Source of the DNA: Candidatus Woesearchaeota archaeon
Lineage (GTDB): Archaea > Nanobdellota > Nanobdellia > SCGC-AAA011-G17 > UBA489
Direction: 5' to 3'
Length of the DNA: 6,249 nt
Assembly (NCBI GenBank): GCA_018658955.1
Contig: JABIPM010000051.1
Coordinates: 1-6,249 of the forward strand
The number at the start of each line of letters is the position of its first letter. Within the stretch, counting starts at the first letter, position 1. Below, piece by piece: positions 6,189-6,249 of this stretch. A program made the translations under genes and the position numbers. The notes under the pieces are model-generated. The model did no database searches. It saw nothing but the letters and a program-made list of their open reading frames with translations, and had not been told where the DNA came from.

Positions 6189-6194
6189 TTAAAT
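6189..6194 (+). promoter_or_regulatory. Candidate TATA box of the right-edge gene
   Basis: ACTTAAATCC contains TTAAAT centred 24-25 nt upstream of the ATG at 6216, the same spacing as at the other leaderless starts here. The box is weaker than the others. Confidence 0.35.
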
Positions 6195-6215
6195 CCCCAC
6201 ATACTAATTAAGCTT

Positions 6216-6249
6216 ATGAAATTAGAAATATTATCATTAAGAGACGCTA
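6216..6249 (+). CDS. Start of an unidentified gene running off the right edge
   Basis: ATG at 6216 opens MKLEILSLRDA, eleven codons without a stop up to the window end. It is divergent from the cytochrome gene across 86 bp. No Shine-Dalgarno site is seen, and a TTAAAT box at leaderless spacing supports the start. Too little is visible to suggest a product. Confidence 0.5.
   Translation, partial: MKLEILSLRDA

Overview
This AT-rich window most likely comes from an archaeon. It opens with most of a deoxyhypusine synthase gene, which modifies archaeal/eukaryotic initiation factor 5A. Several start codons also have an archaeal-type TATA box (TTAAATA or TTTATAA) centred about 22-27 nt upstream, the spacing expected for leaderless mRNAs. 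Compact gene packing, ATGA overlaps and small membrane-anchored HTH proteins fit an uncultivated archaeal lineage, possibly DPANN. The lineage is an inference; nothing here fixes it.

Left part (1-3089, all minus strand). The 5' part of the deoxyhypusine synthase gene (663 down to the left edge) sits behind a 176-bp leader region holding two small palindromes, two TATA-like boxes and a possible 17-codon ORF. Next to it, read from 3089 down to 840, is a tight three-gene operon: a histidine phosphatase (phosphoglycerate-mutase fold), a radical-SAM-like protein with an unusual CX2CX2C cluster, and a P-loop kinase of the polynucleotide-kinase-like (AAA_33) group. Phosphatase, radical enzyme and kinase in one transcript suggest an undescribed modification pathway with a phosphorylated intermediate. 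This is the best candidate for a new system in the window.

Middle part (3167-5335, plus strand). A 77-bp divergent promoter region leads to a Doc-type Fic protein translationally coupled (ATGA) to a YrrM/COMT-like O-methyltransferase, followed by an unrecognised 133-aa protein with a glycine-rich hydrophobic core. No antitoxin gene is visible. A second unit encodes a two-TM membrane-anchored winged-helix regulator coupled (ATGA) to a 76-aa three-TM protein resembling the CBU_0592 family.

Right part (5332-6249). On the minus strand, meeting the 76-aa gene with overlapping stop codons, is a membrane cytochrome: three TM helices with candidate haem histidines, a linker, a cytochrome b5 domain and a C-terminal run of 24 aspartates. 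Divergent from it, an unidentified plus-strand gene begins at 6216 and runs off the right edge. No rRNA, tRNA, CRISPR array, transposase or insertion sequence was seen.
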